Assembly (NCBI GenBank): GCA_039714575.1
Contig: JBDLJE010000072.1
Span: forward strand, 1-11,285
Source: Sulfonitrofixus sp039714575
GTDB lineage: Bacteria > Campylobacterota > Campylobacteria > Campylobacterales > Sulfurimonadaceae
Length of the DNA: 11,285 nucleotides
Reading direction: 5' to 3'
Shown here: one piece after another, positions 6,240 to 11,285 of the stretch
Numbering within the stretch: the stretch's first letter is position 1
Layout: every line of letters starts with the position of its first letter
Notes under the pieces: model-generated
Databases searched by the model: none
Told to the model about the DNA's origin: nothing
What the model saw: the letters and a program-made list of their open reading frames with translations, nothing else
Position numbers and translations under genes: made by a program

Positions 6240-6567
6240 GATTTTCACACCTACATAAAAGCTGTCGGCACCGGTCCAAAAGGTTTGCGTTGATACAAGG
6301 GAGCGAAGGCTCACCGGAGATCTTCCCCAAGGGACGATTGTGGGTTCGTGACGGCGGAAGCATTAATGAGCATCTTATCGATCCGGCATATTTGGCATCG
6401 ACTTTCAGAGCGAACTGCAACAGTACACTCTTGAGAACATGCTTGAGCTGTTAAACACTCCTTCAGATGAACTCATGCGTCTGGCACGGCTCAACGCGGC
6501 CATCTACCTCTTTGTCGCACAAAAAGCCGAAAGTGTCGAAGCTGCCTTCGAGCGTCTTGAAAATTAA
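6240..6567 (+). pseudogene. Remnant of a TrpD2/YbiB-type glycosyltransferase-family gene (C-terminal third, two frameshifts)
   Basis: Three consecutive reading frames together read as one C-terminus. 6240 to about 6280 gives DFHTYIKAVGTGPK. From about 6278 a second frame gives KRFALIQGSEGSPEIFPKGR followed by LWVRDGGSINEHLIDPAYL. From about 6387 a third gives GIDFQSELQQYTLENMLELL up to RLNAAIYLFVAQKAESVEAA and FERLEN, ending TAA 6565-6567. Each junction fits loss of one base. The order HxxYI..., (H/Q)GxEG..., then a helical end with ARLNAAIYL matches the C-terminal part of E. coli YbiB (TrpD2, anthranilate-phosphoribosyltransferase fold) as I recall its sequence. About 60 percent of the gene upstream is missing: 6125-6239 shows no coding similarity I can see. 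It ends 3 bp before the stop of the convergent Met8-like gene. A shorter minus-strand open frame here (6235-6420) is a shadow. Confidence 0.75.
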
Positions 6568-6570
6568 GAC

Positions 6571-7137
6571 CTACTTTCGCAAGCTGTTGATGTAGCTTTT
6601 CGCCTTTTCATCCAGCATCTTCATACGCTCTTTGCCCTTGGGCAGTGTCTGTCGCAGGGTTTTCATCTCTTGCAAAAAGGCCGATATACTGCTTGGAACA
6701 AGCTCCTGCAGGTAGCGTTTCAAGTGCTTGGCCAGAGCCGGTGAAGCGCCCGAGGTCGAGATGGCAATGGTCAAGTCATCTTGTTTAATGTATGAGGGGA
6801 AAATGAAGTCGCAGTACTCGACCGAGTCCACAGCATTGCAGAGGCAGTTGTACTGTTTTGACTCCGCAAAGATCTCGGCCTGCAGGACGATGTCGTCAAC
6901 GGCAACGATGACGACGGCAACATCTTTAATGTCGCCTCTTCGGTATCTTCGTTTTTCAAAAGAGAGCTCTGCATCGGCGATCGTCTCCTGCATCTGCAGT
7001 GAGAGCTCCGTAGCGATAACGGTGATGTCGCCGGTAAAGTCAAGCAGACGGCTCAACTTCTCATGGGCGATGTTGCCGCCGCCGACGATCAGCACTTTTT
7101 TGTTGTCGAGTTTGATAAATGCGGGAAAATAGCTCAC
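6571..7137 (-). CDS. Precorrin-2 dehydrogenase / sirohydrochlorin ferrochelatase, Met8/CysG-N type
   Basis: 188 residues, corresponding to the N-terminal half of CysG or to yeast Met8p and Bacillus YlnF. It oxidises precorrin-2 to sirohydrochlorin with NAD+, and in many members also inserts Fe2+ to make siroheme. Visible: KVLIVGGGNIAHEK (14-27), the NAD-binding loop; CNAVDSVEYCDFIFPS (100-115), where D104 lines up with the catalytic aspartate of the family; and IAISTSGASPALAKHLK (124-140). The start is GTG at 7137 with AAAGG 6 nt upstream on the minus strand; an ATG further up is out of frame and soon stops. With cobA it covers siroheme synthesis, but the two genes are convergent and not one operon. 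Whether it also chelates iron cannot be told from sequence. Confidence 0.93.
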   Translation of the reverse strand: MSYFPAFIKLDNKKVLIVGGGNIAHEKLSRLLDFTGDITVIATELSLQMQETIADAELSFEKRRYRRGDIKDVAVVIVAVDDIVLQAEIFAESKQYNCLCNAVDSVEYCDFIFPSYIKQDDLTIAISTSGASPALAKHLKRYLQELVPSSISAFLQEMKTLRQTLPKGKERMKMLDEKAKSYINSLRK

Positions 7138-7248
7138 GGTTCACCTTTCATAATAGTTCTGTTAGCATATCCAAAAAAGGAGCCTCTACCCCTGCAGAGG
7201 TGTCAAATTTTATACAAAAGCAGATCTAACCCTATCCACACCTTTTTC

Positions 7249-7257
7249 TGTTACAAT
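7249..7257 (+). promoter_or_regulatory. Extended -10 box TGtTACAAT before the 21-codon ORF and Na/Pi-type gene
   Basis: An extended -10 (TG at 7249-7250, TACAAT at 7252-7257) ends 6 nt before the ATG at 7264. Transcription starting about 7 nt after the box would begin on that ATG. Confidence 0.55.
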
Positions 7258-7263
7258 TAAAAG

Positions 7264-7329
7264 ATGAAGTGTCATAGACTGGTCTGTACCGTTTTTCTTA
7301 CTGTCTGCTTTAAGGCTGTTCGGCCATGA
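7264..7329 (+). CDS. Possible 21-residue leader peptide overlapping the Na/Pi-type gene
   Basis: A short open frame starts at ATG 7264, begins MKCHRLVCTVF and ends CFKAVRP. Its TGA stop (7327-7329) overlaps the ATG (7326-7328) of the transporter gene in an ATGA arrangement typical of translational coupling. It has no ribosome site, but a -10 box 6 nt upstream predicts a leaderless mRNA that starts on this ATG. The peptide has two basic residues followed by a hydrophobic Cys-containing core, a little like a short signal sequence. No homolog is recognised. It may be a leader that controls the downstream gene, or a chance frame in its 5' leader. Confidence 0.35.
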   Translation: MKCHRLVCTVFLTVCFKAVRP

Positions 7330-8975
7330 CGCATCTCTATCTGTGGATCCAGGCTTTTGCCGGACTCGGGCTTTTTCTATTCGGTATGCTCTACCTCGAA
7401 GCGCAGATCAAAGCGTCTGCCGGACGGGCGTTCAAGAACTGGGTATACAAGACAACCGGCACTCCTTTTAAAAGCCTTCTGACAGGTCTATCTGCCACCA
7501 CTCTCTTTCAAAGCTCTTCTATCGTCTCATTGATGGCGCTCTCACTCATAGGCGCACAGCTTATCAACCTCGAGAGTGCCATCGCTATGATGTTCGGCTC
7601 GAACATCGGTACAACCGTCACCGCCTGGATCATCGGTCTGGTCGGTTTTAAGATGGACATCAAACTCATCGCCTACGTCTTTATCGGTATCGGCGGTCTC
7701 GGCGGTGTCATGACAGACGAAGGAAGCCGCTGGAAAAGCCATTTTGGCGGTCTGGTCGGTTTTGGACTTATCTTTCTCGGCTTGGAGGGGATGAAAGACA
7801 GTTTTTCCGTTTTTTCAGAGAGCTTTGACATCACGGACTACAGCCCAACAAATATCTACTGGTATGCACTTATAGGTTTTGGTATTACGGCGTTGATCCA
7901 GTCCAGTTCTGCTGCCATCGCCATCATACAGAGTGCCCTTTTTGTCCAACTTATCGGTATCGAAGCTGCCGCAGCCTTTGTTGTCGGCGCCAATGTGGGA
8001 ACGACTGTCACAGTGCTGCTGGGATCATTCGGCGGAACCTCCGATAAGAAGCGGACCGCGCTGGCCCATCTCTTTTTTAATCTCTCTACCGGTGTTGTCA
8101 CACTGCTTGCCCTGCAGCCGCTGGTCTGGCTCGCTGTCAACATCATGCCTTCAGCCGACACCGTCATCCAGATCGCCCTTTTCCATACGATCTTCAATAT
8201 TGTGGGGGTAGCGCTTTGGTTCCCGTTCATCGCCCTGCTCGCACAGTGGCTGCACCGTTTTTTCAAAAGAGAGCCGGTCCACGTTACCAAATATCTTTAT
8301 AAGGTCCCCGTCGATATCCCCGATGTCGCACTGGATGCTTTGAGAAATGAGGTGAGGCACCTTGGGAAAAAAATAGAAGAGTTTGCACTCCTGGCTGTTA
8401 ACATCCCGCCGCCGAAAGTCCTCGAAGAAGATATTGCTGTAAAGAAGCTTCTGGACCTCTACGATGAGAACCTGGAGCTTTCGTACAGCAAGCTTTACAG
8501 GAAGATCCGGCGCCTTGAGGGAAAGATCTTTCGTTACATCACGCAGCTTTCACTTAGCAACACGAATGCCGAATTTGAGAAGAACATCAAAACGATCGCA
8601 CAGCAGACGACCTATCTTGCCACCGCGGCCAAATCGATCAAAGACATGCTCTATGATATAGACCGGCTATATAACGCCCAGAGCAGTGAAGAGCAGGCTT
8701 TTCTGCGTAATCTGCGCTACCAGATAGTAAACAGTGTGCAAGCATTTGAGAAGACACGCAGAGGTGAGGACGACACAATGGAGGCGATAGATGATGCCTA
8801 CAGACAGATCGCAGATTCACACAAAAACAATATGACATTGATCCATGACATCTCCAACAACCATGCTATTTCATCAGAGATGACCACCATCGCCGTAAAC
8901 GACCTGCATCTGAGTAAAAGTTTTACCAAGTCACTGCGTAATGTACTGCGCCTGCACACAAAGCTTCCACTGTAA
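7326..8975 (+). CDS. Na/Pi-cotransporter-family protein with C-terminal PhoU-like domain
   Basis: 549 residues in the inner membrane. Two inverted Na+/Pi-cotransporter repeats (PF02690) are visible: the first has LFQSSSIVS (60-68) and GSNIGTTVTAW (91-101), the second LIQSSSAAIAI (190-200) and GANVGTTVTVLLG (221-233). The QSSS motifs are the substrate and sodium-binding signatures of the family. About 8-9 hydrophobic segments run to residue 310; residues about 335-549 are a charged helical bundle of PhoU-like type. Bacterial members of this NptA/YjbB class import or export phosphate; the PhoU-like tail suggests control by phosphate state. ATG 7326 has TAAGG 10 nt upstream and overlaps the stop of the small ORF at 7264-7329, so its translation may be coupled to it. 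Substrate is inferred from family. Confidence 0.93.
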   Translation: MTHLYLWIQAFAGLGLFLFGMLYLEAQIKASAGRAFKNWVYKTTGTPFKSLLTGLSATTLFQSSSIVSLMALSLIGAQLINLESAIAMMFGSNIGTTVTAWIIGLVGFKMDIKLIAYVFIGIGGLGGVMTDEGSRWKSHFGGLVGFGLIFLGLEGMKDSFSVFSESFDITDYSPTNIYWYALIGFGITALIQSSSAAIAIIQSALFVQLIGIEAAAAFVVGANVGTTVTVLLGSFGGTSDKKRTALAHLFFNLSTGVVTLLALQPLVWLAVNIMPSADTVIQIALFHTIFNIVGVALWFPFIALLAQWLHRFFKREPVHVTKYLYKVPVDIPDVALDALRNEVRHLGKKIEEFALLAVNIPPPKVLEEDIAVKKLLDLYDENLELSYSKLYRKIRRLEGKIFRYITQLSLSNTNAEFEKNIKTIAQQTTYLATAAKSIKDMLYDIDRLYNAQSSEEQAFLRNLRYQIVNSVQAFEKTRRGEDDTMEAIDDAYRQIADSHKNNMTLIHDISNNHAISSEMTTIAVNDLHLSKSFTKSLRNVLRLHTKLPL

Positions 8976-9006
8976 CATAAGGATACTCTCGACCTCAAGA
9001 GTTATG
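8976..9006 (+). terminator. Weak bulged hairpin after the Na/Pi-type gene
   Basis: CATAA and TTATG, then ACTCT and AGAGT, pair around an 8-nt loop with a bulge between the two helices, directly after the stop codon. There is only a short U-rich tail, so this is a weak candidate. Confidence 0.3.
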
Positions 9007-9053
9007 TTTCCAAACTGAGACACTTCGGTAACAGTACGGATATCATTATTCCT

Positions 9054-9059
9054 TATAAT
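9054..9059 (+). promoter_or_regulatory. -10 box for the 9090-9757 gene pair
   Basis: A consensus TATAAT sits 30 nt before the ATG at 9090. It is flanked by short inverted copies TACGG (9035-9039) and CCGTA (9062-9066), which might be an operator but are only 5 bp. No clear -35. Confidence 0.45.
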
Positions 9060-9089
9060 TACCGTATCTTATGAAACACGGAAACTTTA

Positions 9090-9314
9090 ATGAAAGATAA
9101 TGTTTTTTTGATTCGGTCTTTAGACAGAGGTTGGGATTGGCCGGACATGTACAGCGAAAGTGATGTTGAGATATACTGTCTTGAAGAGCTCGAAGTCCCC
9201 GAGGAACATATTGATAATGTGACGTTCTTGAACAATGCGTTTCAATTGACTTTAAAACGTGAGCGAAGCTACCATCGTGACGATTGGTATGTCAACCTGA
9301 TGCGCTGTGCGTAA
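9090..9314 (+). CDS. Small acidic protein of unknown function (74 aa)
   Basis: 74 residues, soluble, rich in Asp/Glu and aromatic residues (RGWDWPDMY, DDWYVNLMRCA). No family recognised. There is no signal peptide or membrane segment. Evidence that it is real is a consensus -10 box at 9054-9059, a modest CGGAAA ribosome site at 9079-9084, a well-mixed composition unlike a random frame, and lack of any competing gene on either strand. It is followed 23 nt later by the HTH gene and probably shares its transcript. The many acidic and tryptophan residues next to a strongly basic DNA-binding partner are notable but prove nothing. Confidence 0.65.
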   Translation: MKDNVFLIRSLDRGWDWPDMYSESDVEIYCLEELEVPEEHIDNVTFLNNAFQLTLKRERSYHRDDWYVNLMRCA

Positions 9315-9337
9315 AAAACTATAGGATGAGAAAACAG

Positions 9338-9757
9338 ATGAAGAAGATGAGTGTAAAAGAGTATGCCAAGCTGATCGGAAAAAATGAGAAGACGGTCTAC
9401 CGTATGATCAAAAAGGAGAGCCTTTTTGCTGTTAAAGAGAATGGAAAACTCCGTCTAAATGTCGATAAAAACTTGTTAAAAGTGATCGAGAGAGCCCAAA
9501 AAGCGCTCGAAGAGGCGAAGTCTATCTTGCTGCACATCGAAAAAGCAACCGGCCAGGTCCAAAAACCGGCCAAAAAAGCCGCTAAAGGTGTTAAGACTGT
9601 TGTTAAAAAAAGTATGCCTAAGAAAAAAGCAGTTAAAAAGAGCTCAAAAGCAGCAAAACCGCTTAAAAAAAGTGTTAAAAAATCTGTAAAGCCACTCAAA
9701 ACAACGATTAAAAAACCTGTCATCAAGAAAAAAGTGCAAAAAAAGAGTAAACAGTAG
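9338..9757 (+). CDS. HTH domain protein with histone H1-like Lys-rich tail
   Basis: 139 residues from this start. Residues 4-42 (MSVKEYAKLIGKNEKTVYRM and KENGKLRLNVD) look like an excisionase/MerR-type helix-turn-helix with a short wing. Residues 43-70 form an amphipathic helix (LLKVIERAQKALEEAKSILL). From about 75 to the end the protein is almost only Lys, Ala, Pro, Val and Ser in KKAVKK/KPLKK-like units, as in the C-terminal tail of histone H1 and bacterial H1-like proteins. It should bind DNA and may act as a nucleoid-associated or silencing protein. Start is uncertain: ATGs lie at 9326, 9338 and 9347; AGGA at 9323-9326 best suits 9338, but 9347 (MSVKEYAK) begins the domain itself. It lies 23 nt after the small acidic gene. 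Confidence 0.8.
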   Translation: MKKMSVKEYAKLIGKNEKTVYRMIKKESLFAVKENGKLRLNVDKNLLKVIERAQKALEEAKSILLHIEKATGQVQKPAKKAAKGVKTVVKKSMPKKKAVKKSSKAAKPLKKSVKKSVKPLKTTIKKPVIKKKVQKKSKQ

Positions 9758-9815
9758 TTACAGACTGTGCTCTAATAAGACCAACCCCTAACACTTTTCA
9801 GCACCCACAATTTTA

Positions 9816-9830
9816 AGTGAGTTTCTCACT
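9816..9830 (+). terminator. Short hairpin between the H1-like gene and the DUF2238-like gene
   Basis: AGTGAG (9816-9821) pairs with CTCACT (9825-9830) around TTT, 59 nt after the stop. The tail is ATTT only. A weak candidate. Confidence 0.3.
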
Positions 9831-9854
9831 ATTTCCAAATATCTCTTTTTCAGG

Positions 9855-9860
9855 TATGAT
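9855..9860 (+). promoter_or_regulatory. -10 box TATGAT before the DUF2238-like gene
   Basis: TATGAT ends 6 nt before an ATG at 9867 that opens an 8-residue frame (MEKVKSNN, stop at 9891-9893). The stop lies 2 nt before the ATG of the membrane protein at 9896. Transcription from this box would start on or near 9867. Confidence 0.45.
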
Positions 9861-9895
9861 TTTCACATGGAAAAAGTAAAGAGTAACAACTAATC

Positions 9896-10492
9896 ATGTT
9901 CAAAAAGAGCTTGGTAGTCATATTTGTCATGTTTTGGATCGCACTGGCCATCAACCCTGTCAACTTTGGCATATGGGCACTGGAAAACATTCTGGTCGTC
10001 ACGGTGTTCCCCCTAGTTCTCTGGCTCGACAAAAAGTACAACTTTAACAACCTGACCTACCTCAGCCTGACCGCCTTTGTCATTTTGCATCTGTTTGGCG
10101 CACATCTGACCTACAACGGCATGACCTACTTTATCTGGTATTCAGAGTGGTTCAGTTTAGACCGAAACTACTACGACCAGTTCATCCATTTTCTCTTCGG
10201 CCTCATGGTCTTCGTGCCGTTTTTTGAAGTCTTTTACCATCAAGGGATCTCTAAAAAACTGAGCTACCTCATCGCGTTTTTGTTCATTAGCAGTATCGGT
10301 GCCTGGTATGAGGTCTTGGAGTGGCTCACGATGATAGTGTTTTGCGAACAATCGCTCGAAGCCTGTTCAGAAGCCATCACCCAGGGCGACATCTGGGACG
10401 CACAAAAAGATGTTGCCTATGCCGTTGTTGGTTCGTTCATCGCTATGGTGTTACACAGTATATGGGGCAAAAAAGAGAGCAACCCCCTGTAA
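9896..10492 (+). CDS. DUF2238/YjdF-like inner membrane protein
   Basis: 198 residues with about six hydrophobic segments (about 5-20, 27-44, 55-70, 95-114, 122-145, 172-190). Family-type motifs are YDQFIHFLFG (93-102), WYEVLEW (137-143) and QGDIWDAQKD (163-172), which place conserved Asp, His, Glu and Trp residues near the membrane face, as in the DUF2238 (PF09997) family with E. coli YjdF. Function of the family is unknown. The ribosome site is poor (AAGAG at 9879-9883 is far from the start), so translation may depend on the 8-codon frame that ends 2 nt upstream. It stands alone between two spacers. Confidence 0.85.
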   Translation: MFKKSLVVIFVMFWIALAINPVNFGIWALENILVVTVFPLVLWLDKKYNFNNLTYLSLTAFVILHLFGAHLTYNGMTYFIWYSEWFSLDRNYYDQFIHFLFGLMVFVPFFEVFYHQGISKKLSYLIAFLFISSIGAWYEVLEWLTMIVFCEQSLEACSEAITQGDIWDAQKDVAYAVVGSFIAMVLHSIWGKKESNPL

Positions 10493-10560
10493 TAGAATGT
10501 CACTCTGCCCTTATTACGGCAAATGAACTTCCTGCGCTTCTGCTTTAATCATCAATACGA

Positions 10561-10566
10561 TATAGT
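10561..10566 (+). promoter_or_regulatory. Possible -10 box for the DUF2628-like gene
   Basis: TATAGT lies 26 nt before the ATG at 10593 and would give a leader of about 20 nt holding AGGAG. No -35 match is seen. The spacer 10493-10592 has no other feature. Confidence 0.35.
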
Positions 10567-10592
10567 TGTTCATATTAACAGGAGTACGGAAA

Positions 10593-11090
10593 ATGGTATC
10601 AACTGAAAACAGTGGGCAAGATTACGACAACAAGATGCTTGAAGCCTTTATAAACAAGCCGGAGAAAACGGCTTGGTATAAAAATGCTTTTAGCCAATAC
10701 AGTGTCAACGGCGTAGCCAAGATGACTTGGGTCTGGAGCTGGTGGGCTTTTTTCGGCGGTCTCTTCTACCTGCTCTACCGTAAAGCCTACATGCCCGCAC
10801 TTATACTTTTAGTTCTCATCATCGCCTCATCGTTCATACCCCTTGGCGGACTGATCCTTTGGGTACTGACGGGCGGACTGGCACCCTACTTCGTCTACAA
10901 AACATACCTGGACAGAAAAGCTGAAATAGAGTCGGCGATCCAAGACGAACCCAAACGCATCGAAACCATGCGCGCAGTAGGCGGTTACAACGACTGGGCT
11001 GTCTGGCTGGCTGTTTTGTTACATCTCTTTTTTTGGGTTTTTGTCTTCATTATGTTCTCCACCCTGATGCCTATGCTGTCTCAGCAATGA
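10593..11090 (+). CDS. DUF2628-like small membrane protein
   Basis: 165 residues. A soluble N-terminus with many charges (1-43) leads to WVWSWWAFFGGLFYLLYRKAY (about 46-66), the pattern typical of DUF2628 proteins, followed by two more hydrophobic segments (67-80, 82-101) and a last one at about 135-160, separated by a charged loop. Function unknown; similar proteins are small inner-membrane proteins. ATG 10593 is preferred over the upstream ATG at 10566 because AGGAG (10580-10584) lies 8 nt before it. Confidence 0.82.
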   Translation: MVSTENSGQDYDNKMLEAFINKPEKTAWYKNAFSQYSVNGVAKMTWVWSWWAFFGGLFYLLYRKAYMPALILLVLIIASSFIPLGGLILWVLTGGLAPYFVYKTYLDRKAEIESAIQDEPKRIETMRAVGGYNDWAVWLAVLLHLFFWVFVFIMFSTLMPMLSQQ

Positions 11091-11103
11091 TTTAGTGGAA
11101 GAA

Positions 11104-11121
11104 GGGAAGTGATCACTTCTC
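11104..11121. terminator. Palindromic hairpin after the DUF2628-like gene
   Basis: GAAGTGATCACTTC (11106-11119) is a perfect 14-bp palindrome, extended by one G-T and one G-C pair. As RNA it gives 7 pairs with a GATC loop, 13 nt after the stop. There is no U-run, so termination would be weak; it could also be a protein-binding palindrome. Confidence 0.4.
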
Positions 11122-11135
11122 CATATCTTACAAGG

Positions 11136-11141
11136 TATAAT
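11136..11141 (+). promoter_or_regulatory. Isolated TATAAT with no gene downstream on its strand
   Basis: A consensus -10 reads to the right into the palindromic element and the end of the minus-strand gene. It has no plus-strand gene ahead within the window. It may be chance or drive a small or antisense RNA. Confidence 0.25.
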
Positions 11142-11171
11142 TGAGGTTGAAAAGATATAGCAAGTTTGTGC

Positions 11172-11209
11172 ATGCATTCCAAAGTGCAACTTGTGAACGA
11201 GGAATGCAT
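11172..11209. repeat. REP-like palindromic element
   Basis: ATGCATTCC (11172-11180) and GGAATGCAT (11201-11209) are perfect 9-bp inverted arms around 20 nt that contain a second small hairpin, AAGT-GCA-ACTT (11182-11192), then GTGAACGA. The order ATGCATTCC, short stem, GAACGAGGAATGCAT resembles the scattered GGAACGAGG/GCATTCC repeats of many proteobacteria that are moved by IS200-like REP-associated transposases. The copy looks slightly degraded (GTGAACGA where a perfect element would be expected to carry GGGAACGA). It sits between convergent genes, a usual place, and may act as a bidirectional terminator. Confidence 0.55.
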
Positions 11210-11231
11210 ACCTCAGTCTCAGTTATAGTTA

Positions 11232-11285
11232 TTAAACCCTCTTCTCTTTCACCTCAACCTTACCACTCTTCTCAACAACTTTCTC
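11232..11285 (-). CDS. C-terminal end of a charged protein (partial)
   Basis: On the minus strand the last 54 bases read as 17 sense codons and TAA (stop at 11234-11232), with no stop to the window edge: EKVVEKSGKVEVKEKRV. The Lys/Glu/Val pattern suggests a charged tail or coiled segment. It is too short to name. It is convergent with the DUF2628-like gene, with the palindromic elements between. Confidence 0.5.
   Translation of the reverse strand, partial: EKVVEKSGKVEVKEKRV

Noticed and set aside
6235..6420. A 61-codon minus-strand frame in the cobA-met8 spacer
   Set aside because: It lies opposite the clear TrpD2-like remnant and shows no coding likeness of its own.
9397..9726. A 109-codon minus-strand frame opposite the H1-like gene
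   Set aside because: A by-product of Lys-rich codons on the plus strand; no ribosome site or family likeness.
11136..11285. A structured non-coding RNA gene from the TATAAT at 11136 to the window end
   Set aside because: The long-range pairing TTGAGGT/ACCTCAA falls inside what reads as minus-strand codons, and the hairpin is better explained by a REP-like element; kept only as a low-confidence promoter.

Overview
The window looks like chromosomal DNA of a Campylobacterota (epsilonproteobacterial) sulfur-oxidiser, most like Sulfurimonas or a close relative. This is inferred from gene content (an Aer/CetB-type single PAS protein, separate CobA and Met8-type siroheme enzymes, a YhiN-family flavoprotein, a Na/Pi-type transporter), from AT-rich spacers with TAtAAT/TACAAT -10 boxes lacking a clear -35, and from moderate GC genes. 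No phage, insertion sequence, CRISPR array or obvious gene island is visible; I see no complete new multi-gene system.

Layout. 22-302: tRNA-Val(TAC) and tRNA-Asp(GTC). 516-1367: exported protein with a nitrate/nitrite-sensing (NIT) type helical domain, ending inside a perfect hairpin. 1657-2226: stand-alone Aer/CetB-like PAS protein. 2276-2572 (minus): 98-residue coiled-coil protein, divergent from 2677-3909, a HI0933/YhiN-family flavoprotein that appears to be expressed from a leaderless mRNA. 4130-5197: exported Lys/Ala-repeat protein with a small beta-rich C-terminal domain, started by TTG. 5390-6124: cobA. 6240-6567: decayed C-terminal remnant of a TrpD2/YbiB-type glycosyltransferase-like gene. 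6571-7137 (minus): Met8/CysG-N type precorrin-2 dehydrogenase. 7264-7329: a possible 21-codon leader ORF overlapping the start of 7326-8975, a Na/Pi-cotransporter-family protein with a PhoU-like tail. 9090-9314: small unknown acidic protein. 9338-9757: HTH protein with a histone H1-like Lys-rich tail. 9896-10492: DUF2238/YjdF-like membrane protein. 10593-11090: DUF2628-like membrane protein. 11172-11209: a palindromic element of REP type. 11232-11285 (minus): C-terminal end of a charged protein running off the window.

Functional links. CobA and the Met8-like enzyme together cover uroporphyrinogen III to sirohydrochlorin/siroheme, the cofactor of sulfite and nitrite reductases; they are convergent and separated by the pseudogene. 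The NIT and PAS proteins are both sensory-type domains without an output domain, so they probably work with partners elsewhere. The other genes look like single-gene transcription units typical of core chromosome.

The most unusual signals are three -10 boxes each lying exactly 6 nt before an ATG (predicted leaderless starts at 2677, 7264 and 9867), two of them on tiny ORFs ahead of membrane-protein genes; the H1-like HTH protein; and the frameshifted TrpD2-like remnant.
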